NCBI RefSeq assembly: GCF_003241315.1
Contig: NZ_QFOZ01000001.1
Coordinates: 186,001 to 250,000, forward strand
Origin: Lawsonella clevelandensis
GTDB taxonomy: Bacteria; Actinomycetota; Actinomycetes; Mycobacteriales; Mycobacteriaceae
DNA: 64,000 bases
Reading direction: 5' to 3'
How positions within the stretch are numbered: position 1 is the stretch's first letter; the number at the start of each line of letters is the position of its first letter. Under the pieces are notes generated by a model. The model saw only the letters and a program-made list of their open reading frames with translations, had not been told where the DNA came from and made no database searches. Below are positions 17,696-26,419 of this stretch, piece after piece. Made by a program: the position numbers and the translations under genes.

Positions 17696-18228
17696 GCGAT
17701 AAGAATCGCACTGGGTCTACTACTGGGTTTACTATCCGTCCAATGCGTGAAGAGGATCTGCAGATAGTGGGGGAAATGACGGCTACCACATTTACCCCTT
17801 ATGAAGATCCCAATTCTCCTTATCTCGATATCTTGCGTGATGTCACTCCGCGTTTTCAGAATGCGGATGCCAATTTTGTTGCTGTTGATGATGTCACCGA
17901 TCAGATTTTGGGTGCTGTTACATTGGCAGCAGGTGGTAATCCTTGGGCATCAATTGCGCAAGAGGGGGAAATTGAACTACGTACACTCGCTGTAGATGAG
18001 GCAGCGCAGGGGCGCGGTATTGGGTCGACACTTGTGCGTACTTGCCAGGAATATGCTGTTCAGAATGGTTTTCACACAGTAGTACTCTCAACTAGGGAGA
18101 ATATGGTTCCGGCTCACCGAGTGTATGAGCGCATGGGGTTCCAACTGGAACGCTCGCGTTTTTGGAGTCCTGTTCCAGGACTCATTGTTCGTTGCTACGT
18201 GTGGCCTGTTCCCACCGCGACGCGGTAG
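17692..18228 (+). CDS. GNAT family N-acetyltransferase
   Basis: A 178-residue protein of the GCN5-related acetyltransferase family, using acetyl-CoA to modify an amine on an unknown substrate. The acetyl-CoA pyrophosphate loop AAQGRGIGSTLV lies at about residues 103-114 after the beta-4 strand IELRTLAVDE, and the C-terminal motif B region VPAHRVYERMGFQ follows. ATGA overlap with ligA implies translational coupling; a role near DNA ligase is not implied. In M. tuberculosis an ACT-domain gene occupies this position instead. Confidence 0.88.
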   Translation: MSDKNRTGSTTGFTIRPMREEDLQIVGEMTATTFTPYEDPNSPYLDILRDVTPRFQNADANFVAVDDVTDQILGAVTLAAGGNPWASIAQEGEIELRTLAVDEAAQGRGIGSTLVRTCQEYAVQNGFHTVVLSTRENMVPAHRVYERMGFQLERSRFWSPVPGLIVRCYVWPVPTATR

Positions 18229-18261
18229 CATTTGCACAGTACATAAGCATTTGCATAGTAC
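18227..18261 (+). repeat. 16-bp tandem duplication before gatC
   Basis: AGCATTTGCACAGTAC (18227-18242) recurs as AGCATTTGCATAGTAC (18246-18261), one mismatch, 19-base period. It begins at the GNAT stop codon and ends 22 bases before the gatC start. Confidence 0.7.
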
Positions 18262-18283
18262 GATTCCGAAGAAAGGTGCTTCA

Positions 18284-18586
18284 GTGGACGGTATTACCCG
18301 TGACGATGTCGCTCACCTCGCGAAACTAGCGCGTTTGGCGTTAGCTGATGATGAGTTAGATGAGTTGGCTGGTCAAATTAAGGATATTTTGCAGCACGTG
18401 AATGTCATCACGGAGCTTGACACTGAAGGCGTTGACGCAATGAGCCATCCAGTGGCTATCCAGAATATTGCGCATGAGGATGTTACCAAGCCTTGTTTGT
18501 CGCAGGAATCAGTATTGAGTCAGGCTCCTGAAGTAGAGGATGGCCGTATCGTCATTCCGCAGATTCTGAGTGAGGGAGGGGAATAA
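18284..18586 (+). CDS. gatC: Asp/Glu-tRNA amidotransferase subunit C
   Basis: The 100-residue GatC subunit, a clamp that stabilises GatA-GatB in the amidotransferase making Gln-tRNA(Gln) and Asn-tRNA(Asn). Features: ITRDDVAHLAKLARLAL at the N-terminus and the MSHPV motif near residue 49. The reading frame is open further upstream, but the GTG at 18284 gives the family-length N-terminus and has GAAAGG about eight bases before it. gatA starts six bases after the stop. Confidence 0.93.
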   Translation: MDGITRDDVAHLAKLARLALADDELDELAGQIKDILQHVNVITELDTEGVDAMSHPVAIQNIAHEDVTKPCLSQESVLSQAPEVEDGRIVIPQILSEGGE

Positions 18587-18591
18587 CGATA

Positions 18592-20091
18592 ATGAGTGAT
18601 CTTCGTACTGTTCCTGCTGATTCTATTCTTTCTATGGATGCATATACGCTGGCACAGCGTATACATGCAGGGGAACTATCATCTGTTGCAGTAACGCAAG
18701 CCTTCTTGGATCGTATTCAAGAAATCGATGGCGATATCCATGCTTTCCTACATGTTGGCGCGGAGGAAGCTTTAGCAACTGCTCGCAAGGTGGATGAGGA
18801 TGTTGCAGCTGGTAAGGAACCGGCTTCTCCGCTAGCGGGTGTTCCACTTGCCTTGAAGGATATTTTCACAACGGTTGATGCACCGACAACATGCGCATCG
18901 AAAATTCTGGAGGGTTATGTCCCACAGTATGATGCGACTGTTGTGAAGAAGCTCCGCGAAGCTGGCATCCCCATATTGGGTAAGACCAATATGGATGAGT
19001 TCGCCATGGGTTCTTCTACGGAAAACTCTGCGTATGGTCCCACCTATAACCCGTGGGATAAGGAGCGTACTCCGGGTGGTTCTGGTGGTGGTTCCGCTGC
19101 GGCGTTGGCCTCCTATGAAGCTCCGCTAGCTATTGGTACAGATACGGGTGGTTCAATCCGTCAGCCGGCAGCTCTTACCGCCACGGTAGGGGTGAAGCCC
19201 ACCTATGGCACAGTATCTCGCTATGGTCTGGTAGCGTGTGCATCGTCCCTGGATCAGGGTGGTCCGTGTGCTCGTACCGTGTTGGATACGGCCATGCTGC
19301 ACAATGTTATTGCTGGCCATGATGATCATGATTCCACATCATTGTCGGTAGAAATTCCCAATATGGTGGATGCCGCATTGGAGGGTCAGAATAAAGATCT
19401 TTCCGGTGTGAAGATTGGCCTTATTAAGGAATTCCTCACTGATGAGGGATGTCAACCTGGAGTAGCGGAGTCTTTCCGTCAGGCAGTTGAAACTCTGCAA
19501 GGGTTGGGCGCAGAAATCGTTGAGGTGTCTTGCCCGAACTTCCCCTACGCATTGGCTGCTTATTACCTCATTCTTCCCTCTGAAGTGTCGTCTAATCTGG
19601 CCCGCTTTGACGGAATGCGCTACGGACTCCGGGTGGGCGATGATGGGACTCATTCGGTTGACGAGGTGATGTCTCTGACGCGTGCTGCTGGTTTTGGTAA
19701 GGAAGTTAAACGCCGCATCATCATTGGTACGTATGCTCTTTCTGCTGGCTACTACGATGCGTACTATACGCAGGCACAGAAGGTTCGTACGCTTATTGCA
19801 CAGGACTTCCAAAAAGCCTATGAGCAGGTAGATGTGTTGATCTCGCCGACTACTCCGCAGACGGCATTCAAGCTGGGAGAGCGAGTTGACGATCCGCTTT
19901 CCATGTATCTCTTCGACCTTTACACGTTGCCTCTGAACTTGGCAGGTATTTGTGGTATGTCCGTTCCATCTGGACTGGCATCGGATTCTGGAATGCCTGT
20001 GGGTCTGCAGATTATGGCTCCAGCTTTGGAGGATGCTCGTCTTTATCGGGTTGGTGCCGCGTATGAAAAGGCGCGTGGACCACTCTGCTAG
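18592..20091 (+). CDS. gatA: Asp/Glu-tRNA amidotransferase subunit A
   Basis: The 499-residue amidase subunit that releases ammonia from glutamine for transamidation of Glu-tRNA(Gln) or Asp-tRNA(Asn). The amidase signature GGSGGGSAAALAS is at about residues 164-176, with the catalytic Ser in TDTGGSIRQPAAL (about 191) and the Lys in VPLALKDIFTT (about 87) completing the Ser-cisSer-Lys triad. GAGGGAGGGG precedes the ATG by about ten bases. It is cotranscribed with gatC; gatB is separated by pfkA, as in other Mycobacteriales. Confidence 0.97.
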   Translation: MSDLRTVPADSILSMDAYTLAQRIHAGELSSVAVTQAFLDRIQEIDGDIHAFLHVGAEEALATARKVDEDVAAGKEPASPLAGVPLALKDIFTTVDAPTTCASKILEGYVPQYDATVVKKLREAGIPILGKTNMDEFAMGSSTENSAYGPTYNPWDKERTPGGSGGGSAAALASYEAPLAIGTDTGGSIRQPAALTATVGVKPTYGTVSRYGLVACASSLDQGGPCARTVLDTAMLHNVIAGHDDHDSTSLSVEIPNMVDAALEGQNKDLSGVKIGLIKEFLTDEGCQPGVAESFRQAVETLQGLGAEIVEVSCPNFPYALAAYYLILPSEVSSNLARFDGMRYGLRVGDDGTHSVDEVMSLTRAAGFGKEVKRRIIIGTYALSAGYYDAYYTQAQKVRTLIAQDFQKAYEQVDVLISPTTPQTAFKLGERVDDPLSMYLFDLYTLPLNLAGICGMSVPSGLASDSGMPVGLQIMAPALEDARLYRVGAAYEKARGPLC

Positions 20092-20268
20092 CTTTTGCCA
20101 CTAGACGCTAATATTCTGTGAGAACACTTTGTGAGGAGTCCTCCTCTTCGTCTGAGGAATACAGGCGGAGGGGAGGATTTCGGCGTAATCTGGGCTTATA
20201 TCAGCGAAACTATGTAGGTGCGGTGAATCTGTTGCTGGATCGGTTAAGTATTCGCTTGTTTATCTCGG

Positions 20269-20274
20269 TACACT
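20269..20274 (+). promoter_or_regulatory. Candidate -10 box TACACT of pfkA
   Basis: TACACT fits the actinobacterial sigma-A -10 pattern and would give a leader of about 45 bases before the pfkA ATG, which has AGAAGGA as Shine-Dalgarno. I see no clear -35. The rest of the 20092-20268 spacer holds no gene I can support. Confidence 0.35.
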
Positions 20275-20325
20275 GCACCTATAGCTACTTTTTCTAAGAA
20301 ATGGCAATAGAGAAGGATTAGTCAC

Positions 20326-21366
20326 ATGGGTCTTCGAATTGGTGTTCTGACTGCCGGTGGTGACTGCCCGGGCTTAAATGCAGTTATTCGCGGTGTTGTT
20401 CGCACTGCTAACAGCTGCTACGACGCTACAGTGGTGGGTTTCCAAGACGGTTGGACTGGTCTCGTCAACAATTTTCGTATTCAGCTTTATGACAATGAAA
20501 GCATCGACAAGATCCTCGACCAAGGTGGCACCATTTTAGGTACTGGTCGCATGAATCCACATGAGTTGGAATCTCGCATAGACGATATCAAAGCGACTCT
20601 TGCCGATAATGAAATTGATGCCGTCATTCCTATTGGTGGAGACGGTACCTTGCGCGGCGGTCGTTGGCTGATGGAAAACGGCATTAATGTTGTCGGTGTT
20701 CCCAAGACTATCGACAATGACGTTGCCAATACTGACTACACGTTTGGTTTCGATACAGCAGTATCTATTGCCACAGATGCTATTGACCGTCTGCATACCA
20801 CTGCGGAGTCCCACCAGCGCGTCATGCTGGTAGAAGTCATGGGACGCAACGCCGGATGGATCGCTCTCCAGGCAGGAATGGCCGGAGGCGCACACATGGT
20901 TGTTATCCCAGAAGTTCCTTTCGATGTTGATCGCATTGCCAAGCTTATGGAGCGCCGCTTCCAAATGGGTGAATCCTACGCTATCTGCGTGGTAGCCGAG
21001 GGGGCACATCCTAAGGAAGGCACGATGGAAATGCGGTCTGGCGGTATCGATAAGTTCGGGCACGAAATATATACGGGCGTTACGCAACAGCTTGGCGATG
21101 AGCTACGTACTCGCCTCTATGATCGCGATATCCGTACCACGGTACTTGGTCATATTCAGCGTGGTGGTACCCCTACTGCTTTTGACCGCGTTCTGGGTAC
21201 TCGTTTTGGTGTTAATGCTGTCCATGCCGTTGCCGAGGGCGACTTTGGAAAAGTGGTCGCGGTTCGCAATGACAAGATTGAACGCATCACTCTTGATGAG
21301 GCAGTCGGCCATCCGAAGAGAGTCCCCATGGATCGCTACAGGGAAATGGAAGCCCTCTTCGGCTAA
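20326..21366 (+). CDS. pfkA: 6-phosphofructokinase (group with GGDGT / PKTIDND)
   Basis: Phosphorylates fructose 6-phosphate in glycolysis. The 346-residue protein has the substrate loop GGDGTLRGG (about 103-111), PKTIDND with the catalytic Asp (about 126-132) and MGRNAGWIAL (about 170-179). The Gly after GGD marks an ATP-using enzyme in the usual rule, while Lys in PKTIDND (Gly in E. coli) is shared with pyrophosphate-dependent enzymes; this Gly/Lys mix is typical of actinobacterial PfkA. Phosphate donor by inference: ATP. AGAAGGA precedes the ATG by about eight bases. Confidence 0.95.
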   Translation: MGLRIGVLTAGGDCPGLNAVIRGVVRTANSCYDATVVGFQDGWTGLVNNFRIQLYDNESIDKILDQGGTILGTGRMNPHELESRIDDIKATLADNEIDAVIPIGGDGTLRGGRWLMENGINVVGVPKTIDNDVANTDYTFGFDTAVSIATDAIDRLHTTAESHQRVMLVEVMGRNAGWIALQAGMAGGAHMVVIPEVPFDVDRIAKLMERRFQMGESYAICVVAEGAHPKEGTMEMRSGGIDKFGHEIYTGVTQQLGDELRTRLYDRDIRTTVLGHIQRGGTPTAFDRVLGTRFGVNAVHAVAEGDFGKVVAVRNDKIERITLDEAVGHPKRVPMDRYREMEALFG

Positions 21367-21398
21367 ACGTGCCATAGCGGTGGTATAACTGATCACTT

Positions 21399-21464
21399 AG
21401 TATCGGCTCAATGCGGGTTCAGTGCATGCTTTCTCAGCGAGGAACCGTGTGTTGAGCCGATACT
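21399..21464 (+). terminator. Hairpin after pfkA
   Basis: A perfect 13-bp stem (AGTATCGGCTCAA at 21399-21411 with TTGAGCCGATACT at 21452-21464) encloses a second, imperfect stem (CGGGTTC with GAACCG). No T-run follows, so termination is likely but unproved; a regulatory structure before gatB is the alternative. Confidence 0.55.
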
Positions 21465-21485
21465 GCAATAACTGCTCTTCTCACC

Positions 21486-21491
21486 TAAACT
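21486..21491 (+). promoter_or_regulatory. -10 box TAAACT, leaderless gatB
   Basis: TAAACT is followed by seven bases and the gatB ATG at 21499, whose position is fixed by the homologous N-terminus. Confidence 0.45.
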
Positions 21492-21498
21492 AGGAACC

Positions 21499-23007
21499 AT
21501 GACAAGCGCCCATGTAGATGACATCCTCGACTTCGACGAGGTAATCGCGAAGTACGATCCCGTTATGGGGTTGGAAGTTCACGTAGAGCTTTCTACGGAA
21601 ACGAAAATGTTCTGCAATAGCCCCACCGCTTTCGGTGCAGAACCCAACACCCACGTTAGCCCCACATGTATGGGACTACCTGGCGCACTCCCCGTTGTTA
21701 ACCAGCAAGCAGTGGACTGGGCTATCAAGATCGGTTTGGCCTTAAACTGCCAGATTGCTTCTTATTCGCGTTTTGCTCGAAAGAATTACTTCTATCCGGA
21801 CCAGCCCAAGAACTATCAGATTAGCCAATATGACGAGCCCATTGCCTACGACGGTTATCTGGAGTTCCAGCTCGAAGACGGCACCCCCTTCCGGGTTGAT
21901 ATTGAACGTGCTCACATGGAGGAAGACACCGGCAAACTGACCCATATTGGTGGTGAGACAGGCCGCATTAACGGTGCTACACACTCTCTCCTCGATATGA
22001 ACCGTGCCGGCGTGCCGCTTATCGAAATTGTTACCAAGCCTATTGAAGGAGCAGGGGAGCGCGCCCCCGAAGTAGCTCGCGCTTACGTCACCGCATTGCG
22101 TGATGTTATTCGCTCGCTGAAGGTGTCTGACGTCAATATGGCGCAGGGGTCCATGCGTGCCGATGTTAACTTGTCTCTCCGCCCCGTGGGTACCACCGAG
22201 TTCGGTACGCGTACAGAGACAAAGAACGTTAATACGTTAAAGTCCATTGAGACTGCTGTCCGCTACGAAATGTGCCGTCAGGCAGCCGTTCTGGATGCGG
22301 GTGAAGAAGTTCGTCTAGAGACGCGCCACTTCTTGGAATCTACTGGTGCAACTGCAGCAGGTCGTCCGAAAGAAACCTCTGCTGATTACCGCTACTTCAA
22401 TGATCCTGATTTGGCGCCTGTTGTCGTGTCGCGTGAGCATGTTGAAGATATTCGTGCCACACTACCGGAACTCCCTTGGGTGCGTCGTGCTCGTTTGCAG
22501 AAAGAGTGGAATCTTTCTGATGAGGAACTCCGAGACCTCGTCAATACCGGTGCTATGGATCTTGTTGCCGATACGGTGGAAGCGGGCGCTCCCTCCGCTG
22601 AAGCACGTAACTGGTGGGTTTCCTACCTTACGCAGCAAGCCAAGAACCGCGAGGTAGAACTTGATGCCCTGGCTATTTCTCCGAAACAGCTGGCAGAAGT
22701 TATTAGCATGGTCGCGGAAGGCAAGCTCACCAATAAGCTGGCCCGCCAGGTTGTTGATGCTGTCCTCGACGGCGAGGGTGAACCTGCTGAAGTCGTCGAA
22801 AAACGTGGACTGGCCGTTGTCTCCGATGATTCGGCGCTTCGCAGCGCAGTGGAGGAAGCTCTTGCCGCTCAGCCTGATATTGCCGATAAGATTCGCAGTG
22901 GCAAAGTACAGGCAGCCGGTGCCATTATCGGTGCAGTGATGAAAGCTACTCGCGGCCAGGCAGATGCTGCACGAGTACGCGAAATCATCATTGAAATGTG
23001 CTCATAA
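21499..23007 (+). CDS. gatB: Asp/Glu-tRNA amidotransferase subunit B
   Basis: The 502-residue tRNA-binding kinase-like subunit that phosphorylates Glu-tRNA(Gln) or Asp-tRNA(Asn) before amidation. It has the signature YDPVMGLEVHVELSTETKMF near the N-terminus, FYPDQPKNYQISQYD, HMEEDTGKLTH and DMNRAGVPLIEIVT, then the helical GatB/YqeY tail (about 345-502). No glutaminyl-tRNA synthetase appears in the window and gltX is present, consistent with the indirect Gln-tRNA route. A strong terminator follows. Confidence 0.97.
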   Translation: MTSAHVDDILDFDEVIAKYDPVMGLEVHVELSTETKMFCNSPTAFGAEPNTHVSPTCMGLPGALPVVNQQAVDWAIKIGLALNCQIASYSRFARKNYFYPDQPKNYQISQYDEPIAYDGYLEFQLEDGTPFRVDIERAHMEEDTGKLTHIGGETGRINGATHSLLDMNRAGVPLIEIVTKPIEGAGERAPEVARAYVTALRDVIRSLKVSDVNMAQGSMRADVNLSLRPVGTTEFGTRTETKNVNTLKSIETAVRYEMCRQAAVLDAGEEVRLETRHFLESTGATAAGRPKETSADYRYFNDPDLAPVVVSREHVEDIRATLPELPWVRRARLQKEWNLSDEELRDLVNTGAMDLVADTVEAGAPSAEARNWWVSYLTQQAKNREVELDALAISPKQLAEVISMVAEGKLTNKLARQVVDAVLDGEGEPAEVVEKRGLAVVSDDSALRSAVEEALAAQPDIADKIRSGKVQAAGAIIGAVMKATRGQADAARVREIIIEMCS

Positions 23008-23017
23008 CTTTCTTACG

Positions 23018-23065
23018 TAGAACATCCCAGGAGTGTGCTCTTAGCGACTCACCTGGGATGTTCTG
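23018..23065 (+). terminator. Intrinsic terminator after gatB
   Basis: GTAGAACATCCCAGG (from 23018) pairs with CCTGGGATGTTCTGC (to 23066 or so), 14-15 bp with one G-U pair, with an inner GAGT/ACTC stem; ATTTTC follows. Confidence 0.75.
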
Positions 23066-23086
23066 CATTTTCATAAATTCTCCCGT

Positions 23087-23092
23087 TATTCT
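23087..23092 (+). promoter_or_regulatory. -10 box TATTCT, leaderless DoxX-like gene
   Basis: TATTCT is followed by six bases (GGACGC) and the ATG at 23099, with no Shine-Dalgarno sequence. Confidence 0.5.
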
Positions 23093-23098
23093 GGACGC

Positions 23099-24277
23099 AT
23101 GAGCGACGATACAACTTCTGTTCCTAACTCTGAGCCTGCGTTTAATGAGGAACCTGTGCTCAACGAAGATACTGGCGAGGATATCAGCGAAGATACTGCC
23201 TCGCGCGATTCGTCGGATGATACTGTTCCCCAACAGATGCAGCCAGTTAGTGACGATGATGTCGTCCTGGATGGTTTATTAGACGACATCGACACTATTT
23301 CTGCTGCAGATCAGGAAAGTATTACTGCAGACAGTGAAAGCGAAGCGCAGTCGACGGATGACGACGATGCCACAGCTGTGGGAATCTTCGATAGTGAGGA
23401 CACTGCGAGTGAGATGCCAGAGATGGAGCAGCCTCTGGCCTATACCGCCGCAGAAGATGCTGAAACAACGTTTATCGATACTGTTTTACCTGGTGAGGAT
23501 ACTTCCTCTGGGGTATTCGATGACAATGTTTACATTGACCCAGCAGAGACAGCTGTTATGGAATCAGCGGAGACTGCCGTAGCTGACATTCCTGTTTCTG
23601 TTGCCCCTGCTGCCCCCGTGAGCGTGTCTTCTTCGTCAGTTGAAGATGCTGCTAGTAGCGAGCCTCTGGATAGTAGTGACCTTTCAGATAGTGACGAACT
23701 TCTGGAAGATGTACATGATGGCCAGGAAAAAGACGATAACGAGGACGATAAGTCAAAAGGATGGGGGACGGTTGATTGGGGCCTTTTCCTCCTGCGAGTA
23801 ACTCTCGGTGTCATTATGGCCATGCATGGTGCGGATAAACTCTTTGGTCTTTTTGGCGGTTCCATTAGTGCAACTGAGGACCTGCTACGGTCTGTCGGCT
23901 TCACTAATCACACTGAGATATTTGCGATAGGTGCTGGTGTGGCAGAACTTGTGAGCGGCATCATCGTTATTTTGGGGCTTTTTGCGCCAGCGGGAGCGTC
24001 GGTGATCTTAGGTGTGATGGGCATGGCGACGCTTACGCATTTAGCATTGGGTGAGGGTGCTTTTCTCGCTCTTTATAAGGGACCGTATGAGCTGATTACC
24101 CTTATTGCGGCAATGTCTGCAGCGGTTATTTTTGCCGGGTCGGGCCGGTGGTCAGTGGATGGACGATGGGGCTGGGCGACACGACCTAAATGGGGTGCCA
24201 TTGTGTGGTTCATTGTTGGTATCGCGTCAGCTCCCATTGTGTGGGCAATTTTTAATACGCAAGGTTTCCCCTTCTAA
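23099..24277 (+). CDS. DoxX-family membrane protein with a long acidic N-terminal region
   Basis: A 392-residue protein in two parts. Residues 1 to about 220 are low-complexity and strongly acidic (rich in Asp, Glu, Ser, Thr, Ala) with almost no basic residues and no hydrophobic stretch, so probably disordered and cytoplasmic. Residues about 225-392 form a DoxX-like four-helix membrane domain (WGLFLLRVTLGVIMAMHG ... GVAELVSGIIVILGLF ... FIVGIASAPIVWAIF). DoxX proteins are linked to thiol/redox stress complexes in mycobacteria; that role is not shown here. The related Rv3005c lies at the same place in M. tuberculosis but is shorter. Single-gene unit bounded by two terminators. Confidence 0.8.
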   Translation: MSDDTTSVPNSEPAFNEEPVLNEDTGEDISEDTASRDSSDDTVPQQMQPVSDDDVVLDGLLDDIDTISAADQESITADSESEAQSTDDDDATAVGIFDSEDTASEMPEMEQPLAYTAAEDAETTFIDTVLPGEDTSSGVFDDNVYIDPAETAVMESAETAVADIPVSVAPAAPVSVSSSSVEDAASSEPLDSSDLSDSDELLEDVHDGQEKDDNEDDKSKGWGTVDWGLFLLRVTLGVIMAMHGADKLFGLFGGSISATEDLLRSVGFTNHTEIFAIGAGVAELVSGIIVILGLFAPAGASVILGVMGMATLTHLALGEGAFLALYKGPYELITLIAAMSAAVIFAGSGRWSVDGRWGWATRPKWGAIVWFIVGIASAPIVWAIFNTQGFPF

Positions 24278-24321
24278 CAGATTTATCTTCTAGTAGACTC
24301 TCGTCGATAATGTCGTAAGGT

Positions 24322-24371
24322 TATGAAAAGTGTGAGGCCCCACCATACAGTGGGGCCTCACACTTTTCATA
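24322..24371. terminator. Bidirectional terminator between the DoxX-like gene and ilvD
   Basis: A perfect 22-bp inverted repeat (24322-24343 with 24350-24371) with a six-base loop. The outer stem supplies TTTTC on one strand and AAAAG on the other, so it can end transcription from both sides, matching its place between convergent genes. Confidence 0.85.
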
Positions 24372-24400
24372 GAGGGAGGGCAGGACTAGGAAAGAGAAGG

Positions 24401-26245
24401 CTAGTCGATGTCGCGCACACCGCCGCGGTCTGCCGATGCGGCCATCTTTGCGTAAGCGCGTAGGGCCTTTGATACTTCTCGAGAACGATCTTTATGAGGA
24501 GTCCAGGGGTGCTCACGGGTGTTCTCTTCAGTACGACGCTTTTTCAGTTCTTCTGCACTAACACGCAATTCGATCTTACGTTCAGCAACATCGATATAGA
24601 TGGGGTCACCATCGTGGACAAGTCCAATAGCGCCACCGTGGGCTGCTTCAGGAGAGACGTGTCCGATGGAAAGGCCGGAGGATCCTCCTGAGAAACGACC
24701 ATCTGTGACCAGGGCACATTTCTTCCCTAAACCAACGCCTTTAATGAAGGCAGTAGGATGCAGCATTTCTTGCATACCGGGGCCACCAGAAGGTCCTTCA
24801 TAGGTGACGAAAAGAACTTCCCCCGGCTGTAGTGTCTTATTTAAGATGACGTTAACAGCCTCTTCTTGGCTTTCGACGACGCGCGCAGATCCCTCGAAGT
24901 GGAATTGATCTTCACTGATGCCGGCAGTTTTAAGAATGGCACCGTCTTCGGCGATATTGCCGCGGAGGACACAGAGCCCACCTTCCTTGGTGTAGGCGTG
25001 GGCGCTATCACGAATGCATCCGTTTTCAGCGTCAAGATCAAGACTATCCCAACGATTATCGGTGGAGAAGGGCTGTGTGGTGCGTACTCCACCGGGAGCA
25101 GCATGGTAGAGCTCTATAGCTTCATCGGTGGCGGAACCGCCGCGAATGTCCCAATCGGCCAGATAGTGTGCAAAGTCCGCAGAGTGTACAGAGTGAACAG
25201 TGGTGTTTAAGAGGCCAGCACGGTTAAGTTCGCCGAGTAGTGCTGGAATACCACCAGCACGGTGGAAGTCCTCCATGTAGAAATCGGAGTTAGGGGCCAC
25301 TTTGGAAAGGCACGGTACGCGGCGCGAGATAGCGTCAATGTCATCCAGTGTGAAGTTCACATTACCTTCTTGTGCAGCGGCAAGAATATGCAGCACAGTG
25401 TTGGTGGATCCGCCCATGGCTATATCGAGGGTCATAGCGTTGCAGAATGCTTCGCGAGTGGCAATAGAGCGGGGGAGAACGGACTCGTCATTATCGTGGT
25501 AGTAGCGGTTGGCTAATTCCACAATGAGTTTTCCGGCGCGTTCAAAAAGCGCCTTGCGGGCTTTATGGGTGGCAAGAGTAGAACCATTACCGGGCAGGGA
25601 TAAGCCAAGGGCTTCTGTCAGGCAGTTCATGGAGTTGGCAGTGAACATGCCTGAGCAGGAACCGCAGGTAGGACAGGCGGTTTGTTCAACTTTAAGAAGT
25701 GCATCGTCATCTGTTTTATCGGAAGCGCTTGCGGAGATGGCGGTGATAAGGTCTGAGCCTTTGCGGGCGACACCATCGACGACGACGGCGCCACCGGCTT
25801 CCATAGGGCCGCCGGACACAAAAACTGTGGGGATGTTGAGGCGCAGTGCAGCGTTCAGCATGCCGGGGGTAATTTTGTCGCAGTTGGAGATGCAGACGAG
25901 GGCGTCGGCGGTGTGTGCATTGCACATGTATTCCACGGAGTCGGCAATGATTTCGCGGCTGGGGAGGGAATAGAGCATGCCGTTGTGGCCCATTGCTATG
26001 CCGTCATCGATGGCAATGGTGTTAAACTCTTTCGCTATTCCACCAGCCTCTTCGACGGCTTTTTTGACAATATCGCCGACGTATTTGAGGTGTACGTGTC
26101 CGGGGACAAAATCCGTGTATGAGTTGGCGATAGCAATAATTGGTTTACCGAAGTCAGAATCTTTGACACCAGTGGCACGCCAGAGTGCGCGCGCTCCTGC
26201 GGCATTACGACCACGTGTTGATTGGGCAGATCGAAGCTGAGGCAT
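24401..26245 (-). CDS. ilvD: Dihydroxy-acid dehydratase
   Basis: The 614-residue iron-sulfur enzyme that dehydrates dihydroxy acids to 2-oxoisovalerate and 2-oxo-3-methylvalerate, the third step of valine and isoleucine synthesis. Cluster cysteines are seen in SNCDKITPGM, CGSCSGMFTANSMNCLTEAL, and a further IlvD/Edd signature in DGRFSGGSSGLSIGHVSPEA. The ATG start has AGAAAGG upstream. It is divergent from ilvBNC and shares a 121-base upstream region containing two palindromes with the ilvB promoter. Confidence 0.97.
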   Translation of the reverse strand: MPQLRSAQSTRGRNAAGARALWRATGVKDSDFGKPIIAIANSYTDFVPGHVHLKYVGDIVKKAVEEAGGIAKEFNTIAIDDGIAMGHNGMLYSLPSREIIADSVEYMCNAHTADALVCISNCDKITPGMLNAALRLNIPTVFVSGGPMEAGGAVVVDGVARKGSDLITAISASASDKTDDDALLKVEQTACPTCGSCSGMFTANSMNCLTEALGLSLPGNGSTLATHKARKALFERAGKLIVELANRYYHDNDESVLPRSIATREAFCNAMTLDIAMGGSTNTVLHILAAAQEGNVNFTLDDIDAISRRVPCLSKVAPNSDFYMEDFHRAGGIPALLGELNRAGLLNTTVHSVHSADFAHYLADWDIRGGSATDEAIELYHAAPGGVRTTQPFSTDNRWDSLDLDAENGCIRDSAHAYTKEGGLCVLRGNIAEDGAILKTAGISEDQFHFEGSARVVESQEEAVNVILNKTLQPGEVLFVTYEGPSGGPGMQEMLHPTAFIKGVGLGKKCALVTDGRFSGGSSGLSIGHVSPEAAHGGAIGLVHDGDPIYIDVAERKIELRVSAEELKKRRTEENTREHPWTPHKDRSREVSKALRAYAKMAASADRGGVRDID

Positions 26246-26289
26246 TGTGAAGCCTTTCTGTATGGGTCATGTGCCATTAACATTGCGAC

Positions 26290-26328
26290 ATCGAAATTTG
26301 AGTATTCGATCTCATATAGTGACTATAT
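26290..26328. promoter_or_regulatory. Two inverted repeats in the ilvD-ilvB divergent region
   Basis: ATCGAA at 26290-26295 pairs with TTCGAT at 26305-26310. A perfect 15-base palindrome, ATATAGT-G-ACTATAT, occupies 26314-26328 and ends three bases before the -35 box of ilvB. Either could bind a regulator of the divergent genes; no known regulator motif is recognised. Confidence 0.45.
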
Positions 26329-26331
26329 TAG

Positions 26332-26360
26332 TTGACATTATGAGATTTGTACCGTAGTAT
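26332..26360 (+). promoter_or_regulatory. Consensus promoter of ilvBNC
   Basis: TTGACA (26332-26337), a 17-base spacer and TAGTAT (26355-26360). The start of transcription should fall at about 26367, which is the ATG of the leader peptide. Confidence 0.8.
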
Positions 26361-26366
26361 CAAGTC

Positions 26367-26417
26367 ATGCTTCAAGTCCTAGTATCTGTACGTATTCGCG
26401 GTCGGCGTTTATGCTAG
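26367..26417 (+). CDS. ilv leader peptide (attenuation)
   Basis: A 16-codon reading frame, MLQVLVSVRIRGRRLC, ending in TAG at 26415-26417. Seven of the 16 residues are Leu, Val or Ile, the products of the operon, and a terminator hairpin follows after 39 bases. Ribosome stalling on these codons when branched-chain aminoacyl-tRNA is short would favour read-through into ilvB. The ATG coincides with the predicted transcription start, so the peptide is probably translated from a leaderless mRNA. Similar leader peptides are known before ilvB in corynebacteria and mycobacteria. Confidence 0.8.
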   Translation: MLQVLVSVRIRGRRLC

Positions 26418-26419
26418 AC

